Assembly: GCA_030062745.1 (NCBI GenBank)
Contig: CP099848.1
Span: 5,511,685 to 5,575,684 of the forward strand
DNA length: 64,000 nt
Direction: 5' to 3'
DNA from: Capitulum mitella
Lineage: Eukaryota; Arthropoda; Thecostraca; Pollicipedomorpha; Pollicipedidae
The notes under the pieces: model-generated
Seen by the model: only the letters and a program-made list of their open reading frames with translations
Told to the model about the DNA's origin: nothing
The model's database searches: none
Program-made: the position numbers and the translations under genes
Shown here: one piece after another, positions 25,960 through 38,486 of the stretch
Numbering within the stretch: the first letter of the stretch is position 1
How the letters are laid out: each line of letters opens with the position of its first letter

Positions 25960-26420
25960 CAGGTGGCTCGTCCGCCGGGTTTCAGGTTCCGTTATCCACT
26001 CCTGCCCACGGCGCGTCGGCCAGGAGCGGCAGGCGCGGAACCGTGCATCGCGCGCGGCGACGTGACTGGGCGGCCGCCCTCGCCCTCCTGTCGCCGCGTT
26101 TTTGTGCCGGGGGTCAGATGGGCGAAACGGTCCGATGTGAGGGGTTCCGGCTTGCACCGCGACAAAAACAGGTGCGCCCCATCTGTCGGACACGGCTCAT
26201 TTCCGGTGGCCGTATCCCGTCAACCCGCGCGTCACGACAGCGCCGGCGGCACCTCCCGCCGGCGCCGTGGAACGGCCGGCCAGGGACAAGGGGCCAGGGC
26301 CGGGGCCGGTCAGGGCCAGGGACGGCGGAGGCTCGGTCGCCCAGTGGCCGCTGCTGCCCCGTCCGGCTGCGTCTGCGTCTGAGCCGAGTGCTGACGTAGT
26401 CCCTGGGCGCGTGCACGATC
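25960..26420. other. GC-rich island in intron 2
   Basis: About 460 bp of high GC and CpG density, with open frames on both strands and in several registers. The longest plus frame is 192 codons from 25804. Low-complexity Arg, Gly and Pro rich translations and lack of any domain argue for chance. Confidence 0.4.
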
Positions 26421-26989
26421 CTTGTGAGCGGGGACCGCCGCAGAAGGGATCCGTTTTCCAGGCGATCGTTCCACGCGCTGTCGTGCCGGTGATGTCGAAC
26501 CAGTACAAACGTATAGTTAAGTGCAGCAATTTTCATTCATAGCCGATTGCACCAGATCACTCATTACACCGCCACTGTCAGGCGCAATCGACGATCAAAT
26601 TAACAAACAATGCTGCATGGATACGTAGCTGGTTTTCTTTCCGTCAGTCCTTTTTTCTTACGCTACGGTGCGTTTGCAATCATTTGAAAAGGACGTTTCA
26701 GAAAAAAACAACGTGTTTTTTTTGGCCAGTGTTGTGGACAGAATTTCCCTGGCAAGTTATCGTGTACGAATGAGGTGCACAAAAATGGTTATCTTCATCG
26801 CGGTCTGTTAAATCTTTCACTCGTTTTTCTCTGGCAATTCGGAAAATTCCTTGGAGTATTTCATCAGTGCTTTCGGCATAGTCGAGGAAGTAAGCTCATG
26901 CTCTTAGGCGAATTCTCTTTTCAGTTCGTTGTGGCACATATGGACTAATAATGCTTCAGGGGAACTGGGTCGTATTTTGCATTTGTGCC

Positions 26990-27340
26990 GCTCGTTCCGT
27001 CTGCTCATTTCCGTCTGCGTTCGCTGGCGAGTGGGACGAAATCTGCCGGGGCGGACGGCCGACGGCGGGTCCGGCTGGTGCCGAGGCAGCGGCTGCCGGT
27101 GGCGGCGCCGGCCGGTCCAGCGCCGGCCGAGCGGGAAGCCGCGCTGCGTGAGCGCGCCATTTGTCACCGGGCCGCCTCAATAAGCTGTCGTCAGCAGCCG
27201 TCATTTCTGGCCGAATAACGAGACACGGCGACGGCGGCGGCGGCGGCGGCGGCGGCCACTGCCGGTCCGCCATTGGCCGGCCGCCTCAGGCGGGCCGCTC
27301 GTGCTCTCCGTCCCCTGCCGAGAGAACCCTCGGACGTCGC
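26990..27340. repeat. GC-rich island containing a (GGC)n tract
   Basis: A GC-rich segment with a pure GGC trinucleotide run at about 27231-27255. Flanking GGCCGGCC-type motifs recur. Poly-Gly or poly-Pro translations across it are products of the repeat. CGG/GGC runs are prone to length change. Confidence 0.7.
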
Positions 27341-28374
27341 TTCAGCTGTGACAGCGCCAGCTCAGACTGTCTTTATTACGAAACTGGGATGTCTGAGCCG
27401 AGGCGTCCTGAATGACCTCTTTCTCGGGAAACCTTGTCGTAAATGAGGCTGCATGCATTTGTGTTGCAGAGGACGTGAGAAATGCGTTTCCTCAGATATC
27501 GTTGATGAATACGAAACATAAAAGGGCGACGTATTTGTTTCCGTAAAATGCTACGAGCTGGTAGCTTTCGGTGAATTTCAGAGTTGTTTCTTTTTAATCA
27601 TTTTACCAATGTGTACTTCAGCTTCATTGTTAAACGTCAATCCGGCCATCTGCTTCTTCACAGCCTCCTTCCTGCCATCTGCCTTTTATTGAATGTAAAC
27701 GCACAATGGCCTTTCTAACTAATTTATTTAATTATCTACCTACACTGTGAACAAAGAAACTAATGATTACATTTGTATCATATGACTCATCAAACAGAAA
27801 CATATGAGGAGTGCAAACATCGCTAATACCGAAAAAAAATCTTTGCCTTACCATGTTTTTTTTTGTGGAAACCATGCCCGGATGTGTACGCTCTTGGATC
27901 AATAGTGCGGTTTGCGCCACCCTCGCAGCATTCTGTTTCAAACCATCCTTCGGCTGTGCGCTCCGAAATACTGTCACTGGCATGGCTGTGTGTTGCGAGT
28001 GCGCATGTGCAAGAGTTGGAGCCTGGCAGCAGGGTTCGTTGTGATTGTGCTTTAAGTCCCGTTCGAAATCAGGTGCAGGGACAAATGAAGCTGTCCCTGA
28101 GGAACGCAGAACGGCATCTCCTCGGAGGGCCATGAACGGACTCGTCACTTCTTCTGAAACCTTCATCGCCTATGGTCTATGTTACAGCCCGTGAAAAATT
28201 AGTTAGCGCATTCGTTGCTGTTGGTTTACAAACAAGCCAGATGTCGGTGAACGTGGAACACTCAGTGGCATCTAGCGGCAAAATAACAAGCTTGCCTTCC
28301 GGCGGTTGGCTTGGATCAGTCGCGGTCGCACTTCGGTACACTGTAGCTGGGGGAGACATTCTGGACGTTATACT

Positions 28375-28600
28375 GGGGAGAATCGATTCCGAATCCGACT
28401 CATACTTGCCAAATCGATACCTTTTTTGACTTGACGCGGTGGAGCCAATGAAATCGATTCCAGTTTTGATTCCGTAGACAACCGCGAGATTCGAAACCGA
28501 CTCTGGTTCCGGCATTGATCAGTGGATTGGCTCTGATTCTGCCTCTAGTCGAAATGGAAGTGATTCCGAAGCTGATTTTGATTCCGATGAAACTAAGCAC
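28375..28600. repeat. Decayed GATTCC-type simple repeat
   Basis: Words of the type GATTCCGA, TGATTCCG, GATTCTG and their complements recur irregularly over about 220 bp. Weaker stretches of the same kind lie near 14240 and 30210-30310. They look like remnants of a (TGATTC)n array. Confidence 0.5.
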
Positions 28601-29480
28601 ACATCTGCCGGGCAGACATCAGGTAGTCAATGATCGTTTCGTTGAAAGAAAACTGTCACAAACTTACAAAGCGTCCCATCTGCGTTACAAGTGCATTCTC
28701 TCACCCTGTCAGAGGCCGGCTTTATTAATATTACATCATATATTATATAGATTTTCCGCCCCCGAGCCGGCCTTTTCATGGACCGGCTCGGCTGTAATCG
28801 GACAATCCCTTTCCGAACGGCCAGATCTTAATTCCAATGCCAGATTTGTTGGTGTAATCTTTCTTCCTTACGTTTTTGTTTTGTTTTTAAGTTAACCCAG
28901 AACGATTACTTTTAACGCTTTGAAGTGTTGCATAGCTGAGTGCCGAACTTGTTTAAGCACTGCCTGAAAATTTGGGAAAATTTTATCGTGACGGGCCAAC
29001 GACCTGTGACCCCTTTCTCGAGAGCAGGTTATGGAGAAAGTATGTAACGGCGGCGGTCCCCACCCGATAAAAATCGTTTCAAATATTTAACGGCACTCAG
29101 TGTTGTTCAGTCTTAAACACAGGTGTCACTCATGGTGCTGTAACCGACTGCAGTCGTTGTTTGTGTCATGGTCATCCTAGGTGAGCATTTTTAATGGAGA
29201 CCATTGACATTTTTTCCCTTTTATCGACCGTGGGGACCATGATGTGATCGGGAACGGTATTTTGTACATCAGTAGTAATTCGAGTCCTTAGTCGTCTCCC
29301 AAAGTGGTTTTGGGTCCCTAAAAACGTCCTAAAAGTTACTTCTTGTAGTATCAAATGAGAACCAGAATCCACGGACAAACCCCGTTTGAGACTGCCTCTG
29401 AGGTCACCGTGTAATCTAAAAAGGTCAGACTGTGTATCACTGTGTAGCTGAAAGGTAAATCTACACGTTTGTTTTTGTTT

Positions 29481-29500
29481 CGTCGCTGTATACAGCGACG
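29481..29500. repeat. Perfect 20-bp palindrome
   Basis: CGTCGCTGTATACAGCGACG is its own reverse complement. A TA run follows at once, and a second hairpin lies 41 bp downstream. Confidence 0.95.
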
Positions 29501-29541
29501 AATATTGTATATATATATATATTGTATATATTGATGTATGT

Positions 29542-29566
29542 AACCTGACGTAAAAAACGTCAGGTT
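29542..29566. repeat. Perfect hairpin, 10-bp stem and A5 loop
   Basis: AACCTGACGT, loop AAAAA, then ACGTCAGGTT. It lies close to the 29481-29500 palindrome with a TA tract between. No T-run follows that would make it a transcription terminator, and none is expected in this genome. Confidence 0.95.
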
Positions 29567-31246
29567 TGGGAAATGGCTTGGAGGTAATACCAACCAGACC
29601 CAGTACCGTCGAAGGTGGCCAAACGACGAATATTGGCGAGGGTTCGAAGAAGGGGTAGCAGGGCAAGAGCTATGAGGACAATCCTGATCACGTTGACTCA
29701 TATCCTGGGGCAGAGATGGTAGACCGCGAAGACAAAGACAAAGGCGCATGCGGATCAGTCTTCGAATGAGAATCATCTGGTTTGAGACTGAGGTCATGAA
29801 CTGGGGAGAAGAGGATCGCTGTGTCGAGAGCCTAGGATGGGGAGGATGAGAAAATTGAGGTCAACCCATAAAGGAAGCAAATGGAAAGTTTAAAAAGTAA
29901 GCATATCCTAGCTATTAACAAATAATTCATCAAAAAGCTTTTATTGCGTCATTTTATCCCAAGTTACTGCTCGAATTCGATTCCAGTTGTTTATATTTCA
30001 CTGCCACATCTATAACAAAAATGCGTCTGAAATCCGTTTTTGAACGGATGATGTAACCCAGGGAAGGGATTTTTTCTTCGAACTTACTGTCGGATGACTG
30101 CCGTTTACATGGACCAGTAAATCCGTTTCAATTACGACTACGTACGTGGTAAATCCGAATCATGCGCGCCCGTGTGAACGGGGTAAGAGAGGCAGACTGG
30201 TGTCTGAGTCATCTGAAGGGAATCAGTTCATCTTTTGATTCATCTAACTGGAAATCGACTCTGATTCTGGCCTACCGTGGCTTACAAAAAGTGGATGGAG
30301 TTGATTCTGGTTGGATGATAGTCAAATAACAAGTCCGTGACTTTATGTCCAAGGGTATCAGCAAACTCGTCATCTCTTGCATCACTTCATGTTACTCCGG
30401 TTTCCAGAAGGGATGCTGCTTTGGCTGCCTGGTGACTCCCGCTCAGCCTTTTTACCATCAGATACCGCGCCTGCTCAAAAAGAAATCATGGAACACGGAG
30501 AGCCTAATCCTGTTGCGTGTGTTCCATTTGGACAAGCATGTGCGGCGCACGAATACCAGGCATAAAGATGGCCTGCACGTGTTTCAGACCAGAACCAAAA
30601 CTTGCAAGCAACTTTTTTGTTGCCGTGGATTCACCCTTTACAATTGTTACCGGCTTCAATATTATTTGAAATCTGGGCGGTCTGGAGGGGTTTGACGTAC
30701 CCTAGCGGAATGACGAACGGAATCACGTGTTTGTAGTGTAATGCTGTGGCCGTTTTTATCAATCGTCTTCCTCCGATATCATGCGGAACCTAATAAAACC
30801 ACCGCATGGAAAAAGGCCTTGAGATACAACCTATTAAAATACAGTGCAATCTCCACTGAGTTTAAGTAGTCGAGAAACCTGGACGTATCGCACTTATGCT
30901 GTTTCGAAATACATGATCTGGAAGTCATTGTTCCCGGACATCGTCCAGGCATTTAGGACACCATTCATTTTGATTTAGCCCCCATGTCTTTCTATGTTTT
31001 ATATCCATATCATTGCAGTTGCCATTCAGGCACGGTCATCGTGAGCAAGACCCGTCATTTAACCGCACGAGCATCGAAGCAATCAAATGGTTGTGGGAAT
31101 GTTAGGAACAAGCAATTTTGTAATGCTGTGGTGGGCGACAGAATTCAAATATTTCGTTTCTGTCACGTGGAGTGTTTTCCTGACGCAGAATGAAACCATA
31201 TTGTGGCTTTGTTTTGATTTAGTGCAAATGGCTGTGGAATTAGGAG

Positions 31247-31365
31247 CACGGATCATCGAAATCCTTTTAAAAGGATTGCAATTTAATCCCGTATCTGTAG
31301 CACCGAAAGAATGCAATCCGATTTCAAATCCCACAAAGCCGAAAGGACTGCAATGTAGTACGCAA
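31247..31365. repeat. GGATTGCAAT-type repeat, copy 1
   Basis: Contains AAAGGATTGCAATTTAATCCC, GAATGCAATCCGATTTCAAATCCC and GGACTGCAATGTAG. The same words recur at 35020-35165 (AAGGATTGCG, AATGCAATCCGCAATCC, TTGCAAATCCCTCATTTCAAATCC). Both are degenerate arrays of one short motif. Confidence 0.5.
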
Positions 31366-33299
31366 TTTATTTTGCAGTTTTTTCTCCGAATAGTTAACTT
31401 TCGTTGAAAGAGCTACAGCAATACGAAACACGATGTTTATTGTTTGTGATGGGGTTGCGCGTCAACCATCGTCCCACAAACCTTGACCCGTTTATGAATT
31501 TCTATCAACTTGGTGAGGAGGCATTAAATAGCAAACATTCTCTCATACCTCTTTTGTGCTTAGGCTTTTCATGAGACGAACAGTCCCTTAAACTTTTTGG
31601 CAATGTCTGCCGGCACGGATAATAAACAGCTCCCGAGATAAGTTTCTGTTCTCTGAGGCGCCTGGAAACCGTCATTGCGCAGCACCTCTGGCCAGTGCCG
31701 ACCGAACTCCCTGGCTGTGCTCCGTGGCGTAGCCAAGTTTCTATCTAGGAGGGAGAGAACTCAGATCTAGCCCCTCCCGCCCCCTAACCAACCCCAAATT
31801 AGGAAGATGATTTTGTCGACTTTATTTCCATGTCACGTTTATTTCATTCATACATTATTACATCGGTCTACTTTCATTTCATGTTATACCATTTCATTAC
31901 ATATATTCATGTCGACATTATATTCAAGAAATACACGAAAATTATAATAAATGAGAGTTTGCATGCCGTTCCTGCATGATATTACATTGACGGGCACACT
32001 TGACCAGATGACTGAAGGGAAGAAGGCTTTTCGCTAGTTTTGCGAGCAGAATGGGTTCGATTTTCGATCGCTGTGTCGGATTTTGTTGCTATTTCTGTGT
32101 GCTCTTTTATTTCCGGCCTCCTGTTCTTCTCTTCCATTGGCCGGCTGTCCTTAAACCTGGCATGATGCCCTGATGTGATCTCAGTAACGGGTCGGCAAGC
32201 GCTGGGAAGTCGGCCTCCCGACTCGCTCTCGAGCGCGTCCAATCATGGCTTCTCTGACGTGCAGCGGTAAGAAACTCTGCTCAATATTTCCACCACAGAC
32301 AGGGGTGTCGGCACCACGGGGGATGAAGGGGGACTCGTCCCCCACAACCTCCAAAGTGTGTGGGACTGTGTCCCACAACCTTGAAGGGAGCTCATATTTT
32401 AACAGGAATACGCATTCTGGCGGAAGGTAAATGCTCCAAATCGCTAACAAATACCATTGTTATCGAAGTGGAGAAAAGGCGAATGTGGCGAAAACCGCAT
32501 TCACTTCATGTCTTCCCATGTTACAGTGCCTGGTGCAGGAGGCGCAACTATCGTAAAGACAACTATTTCAACTGCTAAGTTTTTTTTTGCACAGCGCAAA
32601 TCCATTTCTCACAAACGAAAGTACCTGACGCAAGCGCCGATGAACAGCACGTGCGTTCGCCGCGTCTGTTGTTTGCCACCTTTCCCATTGTTCTCGACAA
32701 TCCGTATCCGAGCTAGCTGCAGTCGCGCCAGCCTGCGTAGATATCCAAAAATGACGGCATGAACACTTGGACGTTCTTCAAAAGAAATGTGGAGATTACC
32801 TTCTCCAATAACCTGCCTCACAGGGAGTGTTCTAAGGTTTACATGGCCACCTGTATAGAGTCAACGGCAGCTTCTCTGATCCGGTACGCCGAACCCATGC
32901 CGGCAGGACCGCCGCCAGAGCCCTGTTTACCAGCGACCTGGAGGATGCGCTCAGCTCCTTTAACATGGGGCGAAAAGTGTGACAAATCGAGGGTCTTCGT
33001 TAAAAGAAGAACCATTGTGATGACGGGACTGAGGATCAGTCCGATCAGCTGCTAAGACAACGCTGTATATTAACAATGGTGAAATGGCGTCTGGCGTGTT
33101 GGGTTCTGCTTTATAGTCTGTGAGAAAAGAACTGCTCACAGAAGTATTTAGGTGTGTATAGAAAATAAAAAGGAATTTGAGCAGGTCGGCGTCATCAGAA
33201 TTTCCAAGAAGCGGCCTGGACAACTGAAAAATATCGTTAGTGATAACTAACTGGTCGCCAAGGACGTCGACCACGCTTGTTGACTCGGCAGTCGGCTGC

Positions 33300-33870
33300 G
33301 GGGTTTTATACAGCGCTTCTGCTACTGCGGCCATTTCGCGTCAGTCGGTTCCCTGCTACCTGCTCCTTCATTGGCGATTGGGTATAAACTACGAGATACT
33401 GATTTCAATAGGCGGAGAAAACATCATATTTGAATCCGAGACCGTACGTACATAAATTGCTCTCACAGGCTGCATTGTTACGACATTTCAAAGCACAGGC
33501 GGCGGAACGCGGTGGGGGGGGGGGGCACGGGGGCACCGTGCTCCTCCGCCCTTAGCTGGCGACAGTCAACATTAACCCTATGACGTTGTATGGAAAGGAA
33601 TGGTTCGACAAGTAGCCGGTGCCCCTTGACGGAAGTAGCCGGACAAGTAGCCCCTTGCCGGAACACGTTCCGCCCCTACTGCTTCAAGGTGAGTTTCACG
33701 TCCGCCGACCAGTCGACAGGCAGCCACCGCTACCTGCCTTGCATCGGCGATTGGCTATGCAGTTTCGTTATTATGGATCTAATGTGTAGAAAAAACAGCA
33801 TCCATCAGTTCGAAGCGCCAGCCATTTGCGTCGGACCGATAGTTTGCGACATTTAGCACCATCTACCATA
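33300..33870. repeat. Degenerate local duplication
   Basis: The block (C/T)GCTACCTGC.....CAT.GGCGATTGG.TAT occurs near 33353 and again near 33728, an offset of about 375 bp. A second block, GTTTGCG.CA.TTAGCA.CATCTA, occurs near 33842 and 34346. Between them lies a poly-G run (about 33508-33522). Confidence 0.45.
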
Positions 33871-34064
33871 TTTATGACTGACAGTTTGGGGCATGGGCGT
33901 CAATTTCTGCAAATGATTGGGTGCGGCCGAGCCGTCGGCCCGACAACCTAACCTCCCCCAAATGTGGGTTTCTCAACGGATTTAGCCCGCTTTGTTTTGA
34001 TCAATGGACTTTTCGTTGCTATTTTTCAAATAAAAAATTGTGTATATCCCATATGTATGGGTAC

Positions 34065-34069
<5 letters not shown>

Positions 34070-34097
<28 letters not shown>

Positions 34098-34124
34098 TAT
34101 ATATATATATATATGCATATATAT
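34070..34124. repeat. (TA)n microsatellite
   Basis: Nearly pure TA dinucleotide tract with a few G interruptions. The YIYI-type translation across it is not a gene. Confidence 0.95.
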
Positions 34125-35019
34125 AAGATAAATAAAATGGAAAGATAGATACATCACTTTATGCCTTATTCTTTACTTTCTGCCTATTTTTTATCTATTG
34201 CGGCCGTTTCTTCCGTTATTTTTGTCCAATTCCCTTTGAAACTGGCATAAAACATCGGAGGGTCCCAAACCAACATTGGAGGGGCCCAAATCAACATTGG
34301 GTGGGCCAGGGCCCCTCGAAAGAATACAGATCGACACCCCTGGTTTGCGGCACTTAGCATCATCTATGTGTTGTACGGCGGCCGAGCTGGCCGCCAAAGC
34401 CTCGATCGCGTCACGGCGGTCGCTGCAGTCAAATTACCGTTGTCAGACATTTTCGGACCGGAGCGTTCTGCCTGGTTCATGCAGTCTTCCCAGCGGCCGA
34501 GTTAACGCTGCGAAATTAGCTATCGTCGTTTTAGAGTAATTTGGTTCATCCCAACTAAGCCTGGATCAGTTTTGTATACGTCAAAACGTCAGTGCACTGC
34601 CAGGAGATGGTCGTCCTGGCACATGTTTAGGCGTCACAGATTCTTCAGACCGAAGGAAAAAACCGCCATTTCCGGTCATGTCGACAGCTTAAAAAATTAT
34701 GGTAATAGTAGGCAGAGTTTATGTAATTAATGAGCAGTTTTCTTCCGTGAGTAATTAAAATGAAAATGTCTTCAAACTAAAAACCAAGTGGTCGAAATCT
34801 GGCGAGTATCTTTTATTTCGGGGAAGGGGTTGGCTATGCCTTGACCCATCTCCCGTCCCCCACAAACAAAACTGTTTGTCGCGGCCCATGACCACAGCTA
34901 ATGAACATGCGCAGATCGACAGCAACCTAAACCTTAAAACCGCGTCGTTGGGTCCCTCGCATGTGTAAAGCCATGAGGGTCGCGACTTGCATTAAAGTAA
35001 CATAAATGAACGGTAGTGA

Positions 35020-35165
35020 ACAAGGATTGCGAGAAAGGTTGCAGGGAAACGTTTAATGCAATCCGCAATCCAGTCATTTTTAGAAAAAAAGAATTTCGTT
35101 CCACCTACAATCCCTAAACAGAAACTGTAAGCAGGTTTGCAAATCCCTCATTTCAAATCCTGATG
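35020..35165. repeat. GGATTGCAAT-type repeat, copy 2
   Basis: See the unit at 31247-31365. Here it comprises AAGGATTGCGAGAAAGG, AATGCAATCCGCAATCC and TTGCAAATCCCTCATTTCAAATCC. No coding content. Confidence 0.45.
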
Positions 35166-35539
35166 ATTCCTGATTAAGAATGAATGCAATTTTTTTTGAA
35201 AATATGCAACCTCATTATGTCGCGGTCACCGGCTAGTACGCAGTGATGTATATCAAATTTCCTATTGTCCCGGTTTATTGCCACGTAATCTGTCCAGTTA
35301 TACGTTATGTCATATGTTATATTATATATGTTGCGATACGCACGTCTAAAGAAACTACTTATGCATGCTAAAATAAAAAAGTGCACCACATTTTCTCGGT
35401 TCGAGAACACTAATATGCACGCGCGCCGTACGCACCATAAACTGTGACGAATGCACATCTGCACACGGCACAGTTTTCGGCACATTCTTCTAATGAGATA
35501 TGAAAAATAACCCAATGATGATCTGGAGCATAAACCTGC

Positions 35540-36510
35540 GTTGTGAGCCATGCCGTGCCCCATTCCGTGGATGTGCCGTCGGCGCACGTCGGAGACCGAG
35601 CAACGCATGGTCGCCGTCCCGCCGCCGAGCCGGCCGCCGCCGTGACGTCACCGCTCTGCGTGCGACCCGTTGACGTCACGGCGCGCACCTGAGGTCAGCG
35701 GCGTCGGACGCGGTCGGGATCGATGCGGCCGTCGCGTCTGACGACCTTGGCGGCCGTCGACAGACCTTGGATTGCCCGCCGCGCCCTTGGTCGTCGGCAT
35801 CGGCGGCCTTGCCGGTCGGCGCGTGGGTCACTTCTCCGCGTGTGGCCCAGATTCGAGGCCGGTACCGCCTCCCCCTCTGCTTCTGCCGCCAGGCAGAGGC
35901 CGACTCCGGTGCTCCTCGCTTTCCACCACCTTCGCATCCGTCCTTGTTCTAAATGTGGCCGTCCCGTCCCCTCCCCCGCCACGCTCACGGACCAGATCCA
36001 GCCAGCTCTCGCGCGAGGCTTTGGACGGTCCCATTCCCCGTCTCCCTTGTGGCCTCCCCTGCGAGGGCAGTGGACTCGCCCTCCGCCGTTGCAAAGCATC
36101 CTCCCCTCCCCTGAAAGTGGAACGACTCGATGGCGGCGTTCCACTTTCCAGTCCCGCTGTTTTCGATTTCCTTTTTTGCCGGCGAGGACGTGTACGTGAT
36201 GACCGTCCGCCGAGAGGGCGGGGCGACGGCGGCGCGCCGGCAGCGCGGACGCTGTTGGGGCAGGTCGGCCGGATCGATGTCTGCGACGGTCGGCGCAGGC
36301 GCCGTGACAGCCTCCGGGTGCCGCGGCTCGCACGCCTTCCAATTCTGACGCCGGCCGGACCGCGGGCCGGCCGCGCCGCCGGCACCTGTCAGCCGCCCGC
36401 ATGGCCCGGTCGCAAGATCCACTGAAGGTTGACCGACACCTGTCGGCCACCTCTTCCCCACCCCTTGGTGTCTTGGCCGCGCGATCCAGTGTAGATTAAC
36501 CGCCACCTGC
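35540..36510. other. Largest GC-rich island of the window, inside intron 2
   Basis: About 970 bp of very GC-rich, CpG-rich DNA. Long open frames run on both strands at once (251 codons minus, 35695-36450; 217 codons plus, 35772-36425), with Arg, Pro and Ala rich low-complexity translations. This pattern is typical of GC-rich non-coding DNA. A degenerate tandem repeat closes it at 36381-36510. It could be a CpG island for an intronic promoter or for an unseen gene. No evidence decides. Confidence 0.5.
36381..36510. repeat. Degenerate tandem repeat of about 60 bp
   Basis: The order CACCTGTC.GCC..C, then GATCCA.TG.AG.TT.ACCG.CACCTG, repeats with the GATCCA blocks at about 36416 and 36484. Two copies plus a partial third. 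Confidence 0.6.
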
Positions 36511-37272
36511 TGAGATAGCAGGACTGACTGAGAACGGGAGGCTCAGATGCCAGTGCTGCATAACATAGTAGGAAGAGCCAGATGGTGTATAACATGGTGT
36601 TATTTTTCAAAACTTTGATCGATAGTTTTATGATCCTCTTGGATTGATCATTTTTGACAGAGGATCAAAATTAAGCACTGCTTCCTCTGTTGGTTGGGTT
36701 GTCTTCCGAAGAGCGCTTACGTTATGGGTTTCCGTGGCTCGGAATTCCAGCGTTGGATAGCGACCCGGGAGGACGCTGGCTGTAGCTGGGGTGAAGCTTC
36801 GGACATCATGCATGTTTTTCTATGATGTAAAATAGACTACGAAAGACACTTGTCAATGTGCACTTGTCCGTAATGCCATTTTGACCCTGCACATTGTTCG
36901 AAGGGCCGTCACTAGAGCAAAGACTGTGGATGTGGCAGGAATAGGTGCTATACTGATCTGTTATGCATTGTTTCGGCACTGTTTGTCTGTGTATAATTAA
37001 GAATGCAAAGTAGAGGATCTGTGTCAGTACTAATCGCGCGCTTCAATTTTTGTTTATTTTAACCCTTGATTTAAATCAGACCAATGGCTTTGACTCTCTA
37101 GTGTGTAGTAATCTTGGTTGAATCATGCTGATCTCTGAAGACGTCTCATGTATAGACGTAACGTTAGATCGATAATGAGATATACCTTTTGCTTGTCCTT
37201 TATATCATAATGAGCATAAGCGACGCTGTTAATGAGCATTGACTGGAAATGAAACGACTTATACTTACAATC

Positions 37273-37282
37273 AATATATATA

Positions 37283-37325
<43 letters not shown>
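37273..37325. repeat. (TA)n microsatellite
   Basis: Nearly pure TA tract just before the first Penelope-like tail copy at 37331. Confidence 0.95.
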
Positions 37326-37327
<2 letters not shown>

Positions 37328-37330
37328 AAA

Positions 37331-37405
37331 AAATACAACCCGTAAACACTGTCGTATTTAACGACCCTTGCGTGCGAGAAAACCTGCTCTCAAAATATCT
37401 GAAGA
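37331..37405 (+). repeat. Penelope-like 3' tail fragment
   Basis: AAATACAACCCGTAAACACTGTCGT...TTAACGACCCTTGCGTGCGAGAAAACCTGC is the inverted counterpart of 37548-37612. It is also a same-orientation relative of 39268-39305 (GATACAATCTGGAAACGCTGTCGT...). It is separated from the inverted copy by a TA-rich tract at 37429-37541, giving a palindrome-like arrangement. Only the non-coding tail is present. Confidence 0.65.
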
Positions 37406-37428
37406 TATATGTGAATACATTACATATT

Positions 37429-37506
37429 CATATATATATATGTATGTATATATGTATATATATATACATAAATATATATGTGTTTATTATAGCGCATATA
37501 TTACAG

Positions 37507-37541
<35 letters not shown>
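37429..37541. repeat. TA-rich microsatellite
   Basis: Interrupted (TA)n with TGTA and CATA variants. It lies between two inverted Penelope-like tail copies. Confidence 0.9.
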
Positions 37542-37544
<3 letters not shown>

Positions 37545-38412
37545 GGCATTTCGGGTGCAGGTTTTCTTGTGTGCAAAGATCGTTATAAACACTACATCGT
37601 TTTTCGGATTGTACCTCTTTCTGTAGACATTCTCAAGTTTTCTTACGACTTTTCGCTGTTCGGCCAAGACAAAATGAGGCAAACTGTCAAGTGAATTCAC
37701 CATGAAGAAAATCGTATTGAGGTAATAGTAGATAAGTAAAAAGCCATATGTTACATGGTGTCTATTTAGAGATAGACAGATAGATAGATAGATAGACAAA
37801 TAGATAGATAGATAGATAGATAGATAGAGAGGGAGAGAGTGAGAGAGAGGAACTGACGGACAGACAGACAGACGGACTGGCGGACAGACAGAAAAACGTC
37901 AAGACATCTCACACAGTGATAAGTCAGGTACTTTACACCAACGACATACATACACACGCCAAAAGACACAGCTAAGTTCTGCCGTACGGCGCCAGGTGTA
38001 TATGTATTTTGTTTTGTGCGTTGATATCTGGTGTGTAGTGCCTGACGTATCCTGTCTCAGCAACCGACAGCCGACGTTTGTCGTGCACGAGGATAACAGT
38101 GTTGTTTAACATAGCCCTGGCCAGACACTGTCCGTGGTGTTCTCGGAGGTGGCTCTTAGAACCACCCTTCTGCAGGTGTATTGCGAGGCGGCGGCTGAGA
38201 TTGGTAGTGGTGTGAACGATGCAACATATGTTGCGGGTTGCACAGTCCCCAGTAATACATTTGAAACGGTATGCTACATCGCTCTGTTGAAGTGTTATAA
38301 GTTTGAATGCCTTGTTACGCATGACAAGAGAGGAGGTCTTAGGTGTTTTGTAATATATGATGAATCGAATTTTGTGGTTCGTCTGGACGGGTTTCGTGTT
38401 CTTCTGGTGCTT
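37545..38412 (-). pseudogene. Penelope-like element 3' end with GIY-YIG endonuclease domain (copy 1)
   Basis: Read on the minus strand from about 38410, the frame matches the C-terminal part of Penelope-like retroelement proteins. It has an LVMRN segment, a cysteine-bearing YRFKCITGDCATRN block, TTTNLSRRLAIHLQ as the GIY-YIG core, HLREHH, NNTVIL and a closing EAL-like / INAQN end. The full element would carry a reverse transcriptase upstream; here only the endonuclease end and tail are present. The tail includes GATA/GA/GACA microsatellites (37767-37895). The core GIY and YIG motifs are degraded (the expected YIGYTTT is CIVHTTT). Its partner copy lies head-to-head on the other strand. Confidence 0.75.
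37767..37895. repeat. (GATA)n / (GA)n / (GACA)n compound microsatellite
   Basis: Pure GATA units give way to GA and then GACA/GGAC units. It lies in the tail of the minus-strand Penelope-like copy. The opposite copy has a CT tract at the corresponding place (38974-39027), so the tract is part of the element. Confidence 0.95.
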
Positions 38413-38486
38413 AAGAGTTTTTCCTCTATGGAAATACCTTAACACTGTCGTGGAAAAAAAGATGAAAGAACTATCCGGGACATAGT

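Noticed and set aside
35695..36450. 251-codon minus frame and overlapping 217-codon plus frame
   Set aside because: Both strands are open at once in very GC-rich DNA, with Arg/Pro/Ala-rich low-complexity translations and no domain. Chance is more likely.
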